Below are positions 1 to 7,410 of a stretch of 64,000 bases of DNA, one piece after another; within the stretch, counting starts at the first letter, position 1, and each line of letters begins with the position of its first letter. The stretch lies in contig NZ_JAQFVF010000088.1 of assembly GCF_027789125.1 (NCBI RefSeq), forward strand, positions 124,001 to 188,000, given 5' to 3'. A program made the position numbers and the translations under genes. Source of the stretch: Paenibacillus aestuarii. GTDB taxonomy: Bacteria; Bacillota; Bacilli; Paenibacillales; NBRC-103111. The notes beneath the pieces were generated by a model. That model made no database searches. It saw only the letters and a list, made by a program, of their open reading frames with translations, and was not told the origin of the DNA.

Positions 1-375
1 TATGGCTACACCAGATATGTGAACGGAAAATACGACAGTTCGCACATGGCTGTCGATCTGGCTGCAAAAGAAGGTACGCCAATCAAAGCAACGAACGATG
101 GAGTTGTCGCATTAGCCGAGCCTCTCTATTTGACTGGCAATTCCATTTATATCGATCACGGGATGGGACTTTTTTCGCAATATGCGCATTTGTCCAAATT
201 GAATGTGAAAGCAGGTGACAGGGTCAAGAAGGGGGATAACATCGGCTTGGTAGGGACAACAGGCTTTTCGACTGGGCCGCATCTGCATTTTACATTTTGG
301 GCGCATAATGTGCAGGTGAATCCGAACCTGTTTTTTAATACGACACCGTTTCACTGGTTAAAGGAGAAAGCTTGA
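1..375 (+). CDS. M23 family metallopeptidase, C-terminal part
   Basis: The reading frame is open from base 1, so only the C-terminal end of the protein is present. It is the LytM/M23 zinc endopeptidase domain that cuts peptide cross-links in peptidoglycan outside the membrane. The zinc-site motifs are visible: H-x3-D in SSHMAVD near the left end, the GLFSQYAHL strand, and the final HLH in GPHLHF. The frame carries GYTRY before the GTG at base 19, so that codon is internal and not the start. It ends with a TGA that overlaps the next gene's ribosome binding region, suggesting co-transcription with the helicase gene. The N-terminal region (often a signal peptide or SH3/LysM part) lies outside the window. 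Confidence 0.88.
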   Translation, partial: YGYTRYVNGKYDSSHMAVDLAAKEGTPIKATNDGVVALAEPLYLTGNSIYIDHGMGLFSQYAHLSKLNVKAGDRVKKGDNIGLVGTTGFSTGPHLHFTFWAHNVQVNPNLFFNTTPFHWLKEKA

Positions 376-2705
376 TAATGGATAACATTCATATTTCCGT
401 GCGATCGCTTGTGGAGTATATCTATCGCAGCGGCAGTATCGAATCGGGCTTTCGGACGAGCGCGAGTTTGACGGAAGGGACTAAGGCGCATCAGAAGGTG
501 CAGCAAACGTATAACGATCAGGATCAGCGTGAGGTTTATGTATCAGCGCAGGTTGAGCATCAAGGCCTCTTGTTTGTCATTGATGGCCGCTGCGACGGAC
601 TGCTTACTCTTGTCGAGGGACTGACGATCGATGAAATCAAATCGACTTCCTCCGACATTGCGCTGATCGAACGTGATTCTTATCCTGTCCATTGGGCGCA
701 AGCGAGGTGCTACGCCTATATGATAGCCAAGGACCGCAATCTCGATAAGATGCGCATTCAGCTGACCTATATGCAGGTGGATACAGAGGAGACAAAGCGT
801 TATGTCGAGGAGCTGTCATTCAGTGACTTGGAGCGTTTCGTCTATGAGGCGGTCGCCGGTTACTTCCCTTATGCGCAAGCTAGAAAGGAGCATGAAGAGC
901 GCCGTAACCGAAGCATCCGAGAGCTGCCGTTTCCGTTTGCAGCGTATCGGCAAGGGCAGCGGAAGTTGGCAGGCGCGGTGTATAAAACGATTGAAGGCGG
1001 GCATAGCTTGTTTGCCAAAGCGCCTACAGGTATCGGAAAAACGATGTCGACGTTGTTTCCGTCTATTAAGGCCATCGGTGAAGGGCTCCTGCAGCGAATC
1101 TTTTATTTGACAGCCAAAACAATTACGAGAACAGCGGCGGAGGATGCGCTGGCGATTTTACAAGGCAACGGCCTTCATTTGCAAAGCGTAACGATTACAG
1201 CTAAGGATAAAGTTTGTTTTCAGGAGGAAGTCCGCTGCACCAAGGAGCACTGTGAATTTGCGGACGGCTATTACGACCGGATTAACGAAGCGGTGCTTGA
1301 TCTCCTGCGCAGCGAAACAGCCATGACTCGTACGGTGATCGAATCGTATGCGCAGAAGCATCGCGTCTGTCCGTTTGAATTTTCACTGGACGTTGCTTAT
1401 GCGGCGGACGCGGTGATTTGCGATTACAATTATATCTTTGATCCGCGCGTCAATTTGAAGCGGCTCTTCGAGGAGCAGAAGCGGCAGACTGTGCTGCTTG
1501 TGGATGAGGCGCACAATTTGGTTGACCGGGCGCGGGAGATGTATTCAGCTGCCCTGAATAAATCGGACTATCTCGCGCTGCAACGAGACTTCAAAGGGCT
1601 TCGGCCCGAGCTGCATGAGGCGGCCAAGGCGGTGAATCAGCACCTGCTGTCGGTGCGCAAGCAGATCGGCGAACAGGGGCTGCATATCGGCAATGAGCTG
1701 CCGGAGGAGCTGATTGCTCGCCTTGAGGTGTTCATTGCGCAGGCGGAGCGGGAGCTTGTTATGGCGCGGTCGGGGGAGGAGAGTCCGTCCGGCACCTTGC
1801 TGCTGGACGCCTACTTCGGCGCACAGCATGTGGTCCGCATCGCGAAGCTGTACGATGAGCGTTATGTCACCTTCACCGCCTGCGACAAAAGCGAAGTTAC
1901 GGTGAAGCTGTTTTGTCTCGACCCTTCGCATTTGCTGCGGCAAATGGGGAAGGGGTACCGGTCACAGGTGTTCTTTTCAGCTACACTAACGCCATTATCT
2001 TACTTCATGGATATGTTAGGAGCGACGGAGGACGATTACTCCATTGCCGTACCTTCGCCGTTCTCGAGCGAGCAGTTGGAGGTGTTCGTCCAACCGATCT
2101 CCACTCGTTATCAGGATCGCGAGCGCAGCCGCATGCCGATTGCCAGGTCGCTACTTGAGTTGGTCTCAGGGCGGGAAACGGGCAATTACCTGGTGTTTTT
2201 TCCTTCTTACGCGTATATGAGTAGTGTGTATGAGGCTTTTACCGATTTGCTTTCAGAGAGTGGGGAGGGAGTGCGGAATATGCAGCTCCTTGTGCAGCAG
2301 GCGCAGATGACAGAAGAGGAGCGGGAGCGCTATCTGGATGCCTATCAGGCTAATCAGGGGCAAACGCTCATGGGATTCGCCGTGATGGGCGGCATTTTCT
2401 CGGAAGGCATCGACCTGGTCGGCGATCGTTTGACTGGCGTAGCGGTGATCGGCGTCGGCTTGCCGCAGCTGGGGCCGGAGCGTAACATCGTACGGACGTA
2501 CATGGAGCGCGCGGGGAAGAACGGATACGATTACGCCTACGTGTTCCCCGGCATGAACAAGGTCCAGCAGGCCGGCGGCCGCTTGATCCGATCCGAAACG
2601 GATCGCGGCGTGCTGCTGCTAATCGATGACCGCTACCTGCAGCCGCAATATCAGCGTCTGCTCCCGGAGGAGTGGCGTCATTACAAGGTCATAACGCGGG
2701 GGTAG
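372..2705 (+). CDS. PD-(D/E)XK nuclease fused to a DinG/XPD-type Fe-S DNA helicase
   Basis: About 777 residues. The N-terminal ~165 residues look like a RecB/Cas4-type nuclease: an Asp in DGRCDG near residue 72, EIK near 88-90, and a Q-x-x-x-Y helix (QARCYAY). A superfamily 2 helicase follows, with Walker A (TGIGKT, ~219-224), four cysteines typical of the XPD/DinG iron-sulfur cluster (three at ~281-293 and one at ~332), DEAH (~377-380) and a C-terminal QAGGRLIRSETDRG motif VI. Expected role is 5'-3' DNA unwinding, with cleavage, in repair. Start is either TTG at 372 (5 bases after AGGAG) or ATG at 378 (11 bases after). It follows the M23 gene with essentially no gap, an unusual partnership. 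Family assignment is firm; nuclease activity is inferred from motifs only. Confidence 0.9.
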   Translation: MIMDNIHISVRSLVEYIYRSGSIESGFRTSASLTEGTKAHQKVQQTYNDQDQREVYVSAQVEHQGLLFVIDGRCDGLLTLVEGLTIDEIKSTSSDIALIERDSYPVHWAQARCYAYMIAKDRNLDKMRIQLTYMQVDTEETKRYVEELSFSDLERFVYEAVAGYFPYAQARKEHEERRNRSIRELPFPFAAYRQGQRKLAGAVYKTIEGGHSLFAKAPTGIGKTMSTLFPSIKAIGEGLLQRIFYLTAKTITRTAAEDALAILQGNGLHLQSVTITAKDKVCFQEEVRCTKEHCEFADGYYDRINEAVLDLLRSETAMTRTVIESYAQKHRVCPFEFSLDVAYAADAVICDYNYIFDPRVNLKRLFEEQKRQTVLLVDEAHNLVDRAREMYSAALNKSDYLALQRDFKGLRPELHEAAKAVNQHLLSVRKQIGEQGLHIGNELPEELIARLEVFIAQAERELVMARSGEESPSGTLLLDAYFGAQHVVRIAKLYDERYVTFTACDKSEVTVKLFCLDPSHLLRQMGKGYRSQVFFSATLTPLSYFMDMLGATEDDYSIAVPSPFSSEQLEVFVQPISTRYQDRERSRMPIARSLLELVSGRETGNYLVFFPSYAYMSSVYEAFTDLLSESGEGVRNMQLLVQQAQMTEEERERYLDAYQANQGQTLMGFAVMGGIFSEGIDLVGDRLTGVAVIGVGLPQLGPERNIVRTYMERAGKNGYDYAYVFPGMNKVQQAGGRLIRSETDRGVLLLIDDRYLQPQYQRLLPEEWRHYKVITRG

Positions 2706-2724
2706 CTCGGGCGCTTCCAGACAA

Positions 2725-2750
2725 AAAAGGAGCGCAAACGCGCTCCTTTT
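2725..2750. terminator. Bidirectional intrinsic terminator
   Basis: An 11-bp perfect stem (AAAAGGAGCGC / GCGCTCCTTTT) with a 4-base loop lies between the convergent helicase and alcohol dehydrogenase genes. A and T runs on both flanks let it serve both strands. Confidence 0.85.
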
Positions 2751-2761
2751 AACCTTTAGAA

Positions 2762-3925
2762 TTACAGAGACATGCGATAAATCTCCACAACATCTTGACG
2801 AGTCAGCTTTTTAAAGTTGCCGAAATCTCCGTAGATCATCGCTTTATCCGCCATTAGCTCAATCGTCGAATCGTCGATGTCATAATCCGCTAACCGGCTC
2901 GGCGCGCCAATCGAGTTGAAGAATTGACGCAGTGCTGCGATACCTTCTTCCGCCACTTGGCGATCAGTTTTACCGGTGGCGTCGATGTTGAATACCCGCT
3001 GGGCGAACTGTTTGTAGCGCGCTACATTGGCCTCCAGTGTATGCGTCATCCAGTTCGGGAACAGGATGGCTAATCCGCCGCCATGAGGGATGTCATGAAC
3101 CGCGGACACGGCATGCTCCAGGTTATGGGTGGCCCAGTCGCCACGGATACCCATGCTCAGCACGCCGTTAAGCGCCATCGTCCCGCAGTAGAGAATCGTT
3201 CCGCGAGCATCGAGGTCCTGCAAATTGTTCACCAGACGAGGCGCTGTCTCGATTACGGTACGCAGGATTGTTTCACAGAAACCGTCCTGAACAGGCGTAT
3301 TAGCGACATGGTGAAAATATTGCTCAAACACGTGGGACATAATGTCGACCATGCCATACACCGTATGGTTGGCTGGCAAAGATACGGTATGCGCAGGATC
3401 GAGGATGGAGAACTTCGGATAAGCATGAGGGCTGCCCCAGCCAAGCTTTTCTTTGGTCTCCCAGTTCGTGATAACCGAGCCCGAGTTCATCTCGGAGCCT
3501 GTTGCTGCGATGGTCAGCACCGTTCCCAGCGGCAGTGCGCCGGTGCCTACGGCTTTTCTGGTGACGATATCCCAGAAGTCACCGTCATACTTCGCTCCGA
3601 CCGCAATAGCCTTAGCGCAGTCGATAACGCTGCCTCCGCCTACGGCAAGAATGAGGTCGATGTGCTCGCTGCGGCACAATTCAACGCCGCGGTGAACCGT
3701 TGTCAGCCGCGGATTCGGCTCAACGCCGCTCAGCTCAACGACACGAGCGTCAACCTGCTTGAGCAGCGTCAGCACGTTATCATACAGGCCGTTTTGCTTA
3801 ATGCTGCCTCCACCGTAAACGAGCAGCACGTTCTTTCCGTATTGAGGCACTTCGGTTGTAAGCTTCTCCAGTTGACCGCTCCCGAAATAAAGCGTAGTCG
3901 GATTATAAAAAGCAAAATTGTTCAT
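2762..3925 (-). CDS. Iron-containing alcohol dehydrogenase (butanol dehydrogenase type, YugJ-like)
   Basis: 387 residues from ATG at 3925, preceded by GAGGAGGGAATATCC, a strong ribosome binding site; the longer frame upstream has none. Group III iron-dependent alcohol dehydrogenase, cytoplasmic, interconverting aldehydes or ketones and alcohols with NAD(P)H. Visible: the nucleotide motif GGGSVID (96-102) and metal ligands matching the family at D194, H198, H267 and H281 (in [10 protein letters not shown] and [18 protein letters not shown]). Length and N-terminus ([10 protein letters not shown]) fit the YugJ/BdhA group. Monocistronic, with its own promoter and a shared terminator. The physiological substrate cannot be told from sequence. 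Confidence 0.93.
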   Translation of the reverse strand: MNNFAFYNPTTLYFGSGQLEKLTTEVPQYGKNVLLVYGGGSIKQNGLYDNVLTLLKQVDARVVELSGVEPNPRLTTVHRGVELCRSEHIDLILAVGGGSVIDCAKAIAVGAKYDGDFWDIVTRKAVGTGALPLGTVLTIAATGSEMNSGSVITNWETKEKLGWGSPHAYPKFSILDPAHTVSLPANHTVYGMVDIMSHVFEQYFHHVANTPVQDGFCETILRTVIETAPRLVNNLQDLDARGTILYCGTMALNGVLSMGIRGDWATHNLEHAVSAVHDIPHGGGLAILFPNWMTHTLEANVARYKQFAQRVFNIDATGKTDRQVAEEGIAALRQFFNSIGAPSRLADYDIDDSTIELMADKAMIYGDFGNFKKLTRQDVVEIYRMSL

Positions 3926-3972
3926 GGATATTCCCTCCTCATGTACTAGGTTCATTCGTTCGTCCACTTATT

Positions 3973-4000
3973 ATTGTATCCCATAAAATGGTCAAAACAA
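3973..4000 (-). promoter_or_regulatory. Candidate sigmaA promoter of the alcohol dehydrogenase gene
   Basis: On the minus strand, TTGTTT (3995-4000) and TACAAT (3973-3978) are 16 bases apart, about 50 bases upstream of the start at 3925. The -35 box is weak. Confidence 0.4.
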
Positions 4001-4110
4001 AGTTTTCGCATAGCCTTTACAGGATCTTCACCACCGTGCTTTCAGTAAACAAAAGATGATATAGTATAACTGGTTGTTCGACTATATTCTTGTTGAGGAG
4101 GCTGCGGGGC

Positions 4111-4506
4111 ATGGCCATTCTAACCCCTTATATTTACAGCAGCAACGCTCGTGAGCAGGCAGATTTTTATGCTGCAGCATTCAACGGTGAAATCGTAAGT
4201 CTGCGTACTTTTGCCGATATGCCGAATGCGGATGAATCGATGAAAGATCGGGTGATGCATCTAGAAATGCATGCACTCGGTTTGAAATTTTTTATGGCCG
4301 ACGCGGGTACGGACACCATAGATCGAGGCTCAGGGATGGATCTTACCCTGGAATTCCCTACGGAGGACGAAGCGCGCCGTATCTTTGACGCACTTTCCGC
4401 CGGCGGCGATATCAAAATCCCGTTCCAACGTATGTTCTGGGGAACGATGTTCGGTCGCGTGGCTGATCGCTTCGGGGTCCGTTGGCAGATTACAACTGAA
4501 GCCTAA
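4111..4506 (+). CDS. VOC family (PhnB/glyoxalase-like) protein
   Basis: 131 residues from ATG at 4111, nine bases after AGGAGG; the frame extends to 4090 but without a matching ribosome binding site. The fold is PhnB-like VOC: it starts with MAILTPYIYS, has a hydrophobic LGLKFFMAD strand, and ends with the FGRVADRFGVRWQI signature typical of PhnB/3-demethylubiquinone-methyltransferase-like proteins. These are small cytoplasmic dimers, often of unknown substrate. A weak promoter-like TATAGTATAAC lies upstream near 4060. Single gene, closed by a hairpin. Specific activity is unknown. Confidence 0.85.
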   Translation: MAILTPYIYSSNAREQADFYAAAFNGEIVSLRTFADMPNADESMKDRVMHLEMHALGLKFFMADAGTDTIDRGSGMDLTLEFPTEDEARRIFDALSAGGDIKIPFQRMFWGTMFGRVADRFGVRWQITTEA

Positions 4507-4520
4507 AGCATCTTACAAAA

Positions 4521-4576
4521 AAAGAGGCTGTCACCTCTAGTAGACTCCATCTACTATTGGGACAGCCCTTTTTTAT
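4521..4576. terminator. Bidirectional terminator between VOC gene and repeat-protein gene
   Basis: GGCTGTC (4526-4532) pairs with GACAGCC (4561-4567), with a nested TAGTAGA/TCTACTA hairpin inside. It is flanked by AAAAAAAGA on the left and CCTTTTTT on the right, so it can stop the two convergent genes. Confidence 0.8.
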
Positions 4577-4580
4577 ATGT

Positions 4581-6281
4581 TTATTTGTTTGGTGTGTAGC
4601 CAGGTGTGTTGATAATGTCGACAAGCTTCGCAGATCCTTCAGCGTATGCTTTATCTGCATCTGCTTGCGTTGCGTGGTTCAAGGACACTTGGAAGTCCAG
4701 TTCTTGGCGGAGCACATTCAAAACTTTCTCTTTCAACTCACCGGAATCAAGCTTTGCAGCGGATTGCACAAGAGTTTTGCCTTGGCTTAGATCAGCGAGC
4801 ACGTCTTTCTCATCTTTGCTGCCGAACACAGCTGTGTCATTGATGACGCGGCTAATGCGATTATTAATGATACTTTCCAGATCGACTGTTTGGGTAGTAG
4901 ATGCTGGCGCGTATCCAGGTGTGTTGATAATATCTGTCAGCTTCGCAGCGCCATCGGCATAAGCCTTATCAGCCTCTTCTTGTGTTGCGCGGTTCAAGGA
5001 TACTTGGAAGTCCAGTTCTTGTCGAAGCACGTTCAGGATTTTCTCTTTCAGCTCTCCGGAATCGAGTTTTGCAGCGGACTCCACGAGTGTTTTGCCTTCG
5101 CGCAGGTCGTTAACTACGTCTTTTTCTTCTTTCTTTCCGAAGACGGCTGTGTCATTGATGACGCGACCGATGCGGGATTGAACGATCTGCTGGAGATCAG
5201 CATGAGATACGGATTTGACTGCTGGCGAGTAGCCTGGCGTGTTCAGGATCACCGAGAGTTTGGCTGCACCATTTGCATACGCTTTGTTCGCATCTTCTTG
5301 TGTTGTCAGTCCCATAGCGACTTCGAAGTCGAGGTCTTGGCGTAGGACAGCCGACATTTTATCTTTCAGTTCTCCAGGGTCCAGGTTCGCTGCAATCGCG
5401 ACAAGCGATTTACCTTGCTGCAAGCCATCCCATACGTCTTTCTCATCTTTTCTGGCAAAGAAAGCTGTGTCAATAACTACGTGGCTTAGGCGGTTGTCAA
5501 CAATCTTGCCTAAATCAGCAGCAGCCAGCTTCACACTATCAGGGTTGTAACCAGGAGTGTTCATGAAGTCGGCAAGCTTGCTGGCGCCCAGCGTGTAATA
5601 GCGGTTCGCATCGGCTTGCGAAGCGCCGTTCATGTTTACTTCAAATTGTAGATCTTGTTTGAGCAGGTTCAATAAATCGTCCTTCAATTCACCTGGATCC
5701 AGCCTCGCAGCGGATTGCACAAGTGATTTACCTTGGCGCAGATCTTCCTTCACATCGTTTTGATCTTTTCTTGCATAGTTAGCCGTATCACGCACAATAT
5801 TATCCAAACGACTCATGACGAGGTGCGCTAAGATCGCGTTGCTGTCAGCAGTTGGAAGCAAGTTGCCTTTTGCCGCCAATGCGGAGTTTAGTTGATCAGC
5901 AACAGCAGTTTCGCCTGCTTGAACCTCGTCAGAGGAGATCAAACCGTAGCTGAAGGCTTTATGTAAATCAAAAGTCAGAATCGGAGTCAAATCCGCGAGC
6001 ATATCAGCACTGCTAATTCCTGTTGCTTCCGGCAGCGTTTGGCCAGTAGCCAGTGCATCCCGGATATCGTCTTCGTCTTGGCCCGTTGCTTGTGCAGCGT
6101 CTTTAGCTAAGATGGACAAATGGTAGTTAATGAGTTGGTTAGCAAAAGAATCAGCTTGCAAGGAAGCCGTGGCAGTTACAGCCTCATCAGCGAAAGCTTT
6201 GCCTGAAGTAAGGGCAGATCCAGTAAATAGCAGAGCGGCAGCGAGTGTGCCGGTAGTTAACAGTTTAAATGGTTTTTTCAA
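4581..6281 (-). CDS. Secreted protein made of ~105-residue tandem repeats
   Basis: 566 residues. The start is most likely TTG at 6281: AAGGAG lies nine bases upstream, and the in-frame ATG at 6290 is embedded directly against that site. A Sec signal peptide (basic KKPFK, hydrophobic core, AFA before DEA) predicts export. After a diverged first unit come four repeats of ~105 residues, each with an R-K-D-E-K-D-V helix, GK-S/T-L, an AA-LD-GELK turn, L-R-Q-x-LDF-V, and ending in NTPGY. The last two are close at DNA level too (about 315 bases apart), suggesting recent duplication. No known domain is recognised. It lies divergent from a GbsR/MarR-like regulator and has a palindromic operator over its start point. 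Function unknown; a surface or matrix role is a guess. Confidence 0.82.
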   Translation of the reverse strand: MKKPFKLLTTGTLAAALLFTGSALTSGKAFADEAVTATASLQADSFANQLINYHLSILAKDAAQATGQDEDDIRDALATGQTLPEATGISSADMLADLTPILTFDLHKAFSYGLISSDEVQAGETAVADQLNSALAAKGNLLPTADSNAILAHLVMSRLDNIVRDTANYARKDQNDVKEDLRQGKSLVQSAARLDPGELKDDLLNLLKQDLQFEVNMNGASQADANRYYTLGASKLADFMNTPGYNPDSVKLAAADLGKIVDNRLSHVVIDTAFFARKDEKDVWDGLQQGKSLVAIAANLDPGELKDKMSAVLRQDLDFEVAMGLTTQEDANKAYANGAAKLSVILNTPGYSPAVKSVSHADLQQIVQSRIGRVINDTAVFGKKEEKDVVNDLREGKTLVESAAKLDSGELKEKILNVLRQELDFQVSLNRATQEEADKAYADGAAKLTDIINTPGYAPASTTQTVDLESIINNRISRVINDTAVFGSKDEKDVLADLSQGKTLVQSAAKLDSGELKEKVLNVLRQELDFQVSLNHATQADADKAYAEGSAKLVDIINTPGYTPNK

Positions 6282-6341
6282 GAGGAACATCTCCTTAGGA
6301 TATAAAAAGTTCAACTAAATTCATTGATTTAGTTGTTATCG

Positions 6342-6394
6342 TTAACAACGTTGTTAATGATAATAAATATAAAACCGTGCCCTATATTTGTCAA
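6342..6394 (-). promoter_or_regulatory. SigmaA promoter and palindromic operator of the repeat-protein gene
   Basis: On the minus strand a consensus TTGACA (6389-6394) and TATATT (6366-6371) are exactly 17 bases apart. Just downstream of the expected start point is a perfect 16-base palindrome TTAACAACGTTGTTAA (6342-6357), and a further GTTGTTA half-site at 6332-6338. This position suits a repressor. The neighbouring GbsR/MarR-like protein is the obvious candidate, by inference. Confidence 0.65.
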
Positions 6395-6460
6395 CTGTAT
6401 ACTTCAAGGTTTACATTTTGTTCACAATATCGAAAAATGTCAGTAATGTGACATAATAAG

Positions 6461-6500
6461 TTGACTGATAATTTATTTTTCACTATGATAATCATTGTCA
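6461..6500 (+). promoter_or_regulatory. Promoter with Fur box in front of the GbsR/MarR-like gene
   Basis: TTGACT (6461-6466) and TATGAT (6484-6489) are 17 bases apart. Overlapping the -10 box is TGATAATCATTGTCA (6486-6500), which matches the Bacillus 7-1-7 Fur consensus at 14 of 15 positions. Repression by iron-loaded Fur is expected. Confidence 0.68.
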
Positions 6501-6533
6501 CCAAATTATTTCACAGTGAAGGGAGAGTAAGGG

Positions 6534-7064
6534 ATGGAACAGGATGATCTGACTTTCTCTGAGTGGAAGCAAAATATTAGTGATTTCTTGTCATTAAACT
6601 ACGAAAAAAAGGGATATAGCCCACTGGTCGGCAAAATATTTGCACAACTTATGTTTGCTAGATGTCCCTTAAGCTTGCAAGACATTGTGGAGCAGTTAGG
6701 TGTGACAAAAGCTGCAGTCAGCATTCAAATACGGCACATGGAGCGATTAGGCATGTGCAAGAAGATGCCGTCTACCAGTGACCGCCGGGATTATTACTAT
6801 ATGTCCGAAAACTACAGTGTGAATCATTTCCGCCGAATCGTTCAAGATTTGGAAATGTTCCATTTATGGGCGGTAAAAACAGTCCAAGACATCTCCAAGA
6901 TCGAAACTTGCAGTGAAGAGCAGGAACAATCACTGGAGTACTTCTCACAAAGGTTCTCGATGCTGGCCGCGATGTACGATATGCTGCATCCGATGATCAA
7001 GGACGTTGAGAAGAAGTGGGAGCAAGTGGTCAAAGAGAGTAAAAAGGCGAGAGATAAGGAATAA
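6534..7064 (+). CDS. GbsR/MarR-family transcriptional regulator
   Basis: 176 residues from ATG at 6534, preceded by AGGGAGAG. The winged helix sits at about 35-90: LSLQDIVEQLGVTKAAVSIQIRHMERLG is the helix-turn-helix, followed by the wing KKMPSTSDRRDYYYM. A long C-terminal helical part (EEQEQSLEYFSQRF onward) is the dimer and sensing region seen in GbsR-type members. GbsR proteins act as repressors sensing small ligands. Here no glycine betaine gene is nearby; instead the gene is divergent from the secreted repeat-protein gene, with a palindrome at that promoter and a Fur box at its own. A role linking iron status to the repeat protein is inference. Confidence 0.86.
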   Translation: MEQDDLTFSEWKQNISDFLSLNYEKKGYSPLVGKIFAQLMFARCPLSLQDIVEQLGVTKAAVSIQIRHMERLGMCKKMPSTSDRRDYYYMSENYSVNHFRRIVQDLEMFHLWAVKTVQDISKIETCSEEQEQSLEYFSQRFSMLAAMYDMLHPMIKDVEKKWEQVVKESKKARDKE

Positions 7065-7070
7065 TTCTAA

Positions 7071-7113
7071 AGCCAGTCGTAACCGGTTTCAAGGTTGCGG
7101 CAGGCTTTTTTTT
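7071..7113 (+). terminator. Intrinsic terminator after the GbsR/MarR-like gene
   Basis: A 14-bp stem with two G-T wobbles and one mismatch (7071-7084 with 7093-7106) is followed by eight T residues. Confidence 0.82.
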
Positions 7114-7267
7114 ATGGCGTCCCAGGCTAAGCAGGCAGCTTTAGGTCGCTGAAAGTCCGGTCGCGGGAGGTGCTCGCCACCGCTAGGTGCAATGAGCTGT
7201 ATTGCGGTTAGGCCCATAAGAAGATGCCAAGCTTGCCGCACGCACTCCAGTTCGCTTTTTCCGCTTA

Positions 7268-7309
7268 TATGGAATTTTCATCATAGCCTGTGACCCGATC
7301 GAGGGTCAT
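7268..7309 (-). repeat. Dispersed 42-base repeat, copy 1
   Basis: The reverse complement of this segment matches bases 38518-38559 at 40 of 42 positions. Its core TGACCC-GATCGA-GGGTCA can fold as a hairpin. It lies in the 346-base gap (7065-7410) before the ABC exporter gene, which otherwise holds a terminator and GC-rich sequence in which nothing else was recognised. Confidence 0.75.
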
Positions 7310-7410
7310 TTTGTTTATATTCGGTTTAAAATTCCCGTGTATGATGCTGAAAGTAAGGTCATTCACAGCGAACGTACGACAAGTTCGCCTAGGTAAAGGA
7401 GAGAAATGAA

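Noticed and set aside
3083-3949. A 288-codon plus-strand frame opposite the alcohol dehydrogenase
   Set aside because: Antisense shadow: the minus-strand gene has all iron and NAD motifs and a strong ribosome binding site, whereas this frame has neither a motif nor a start site.
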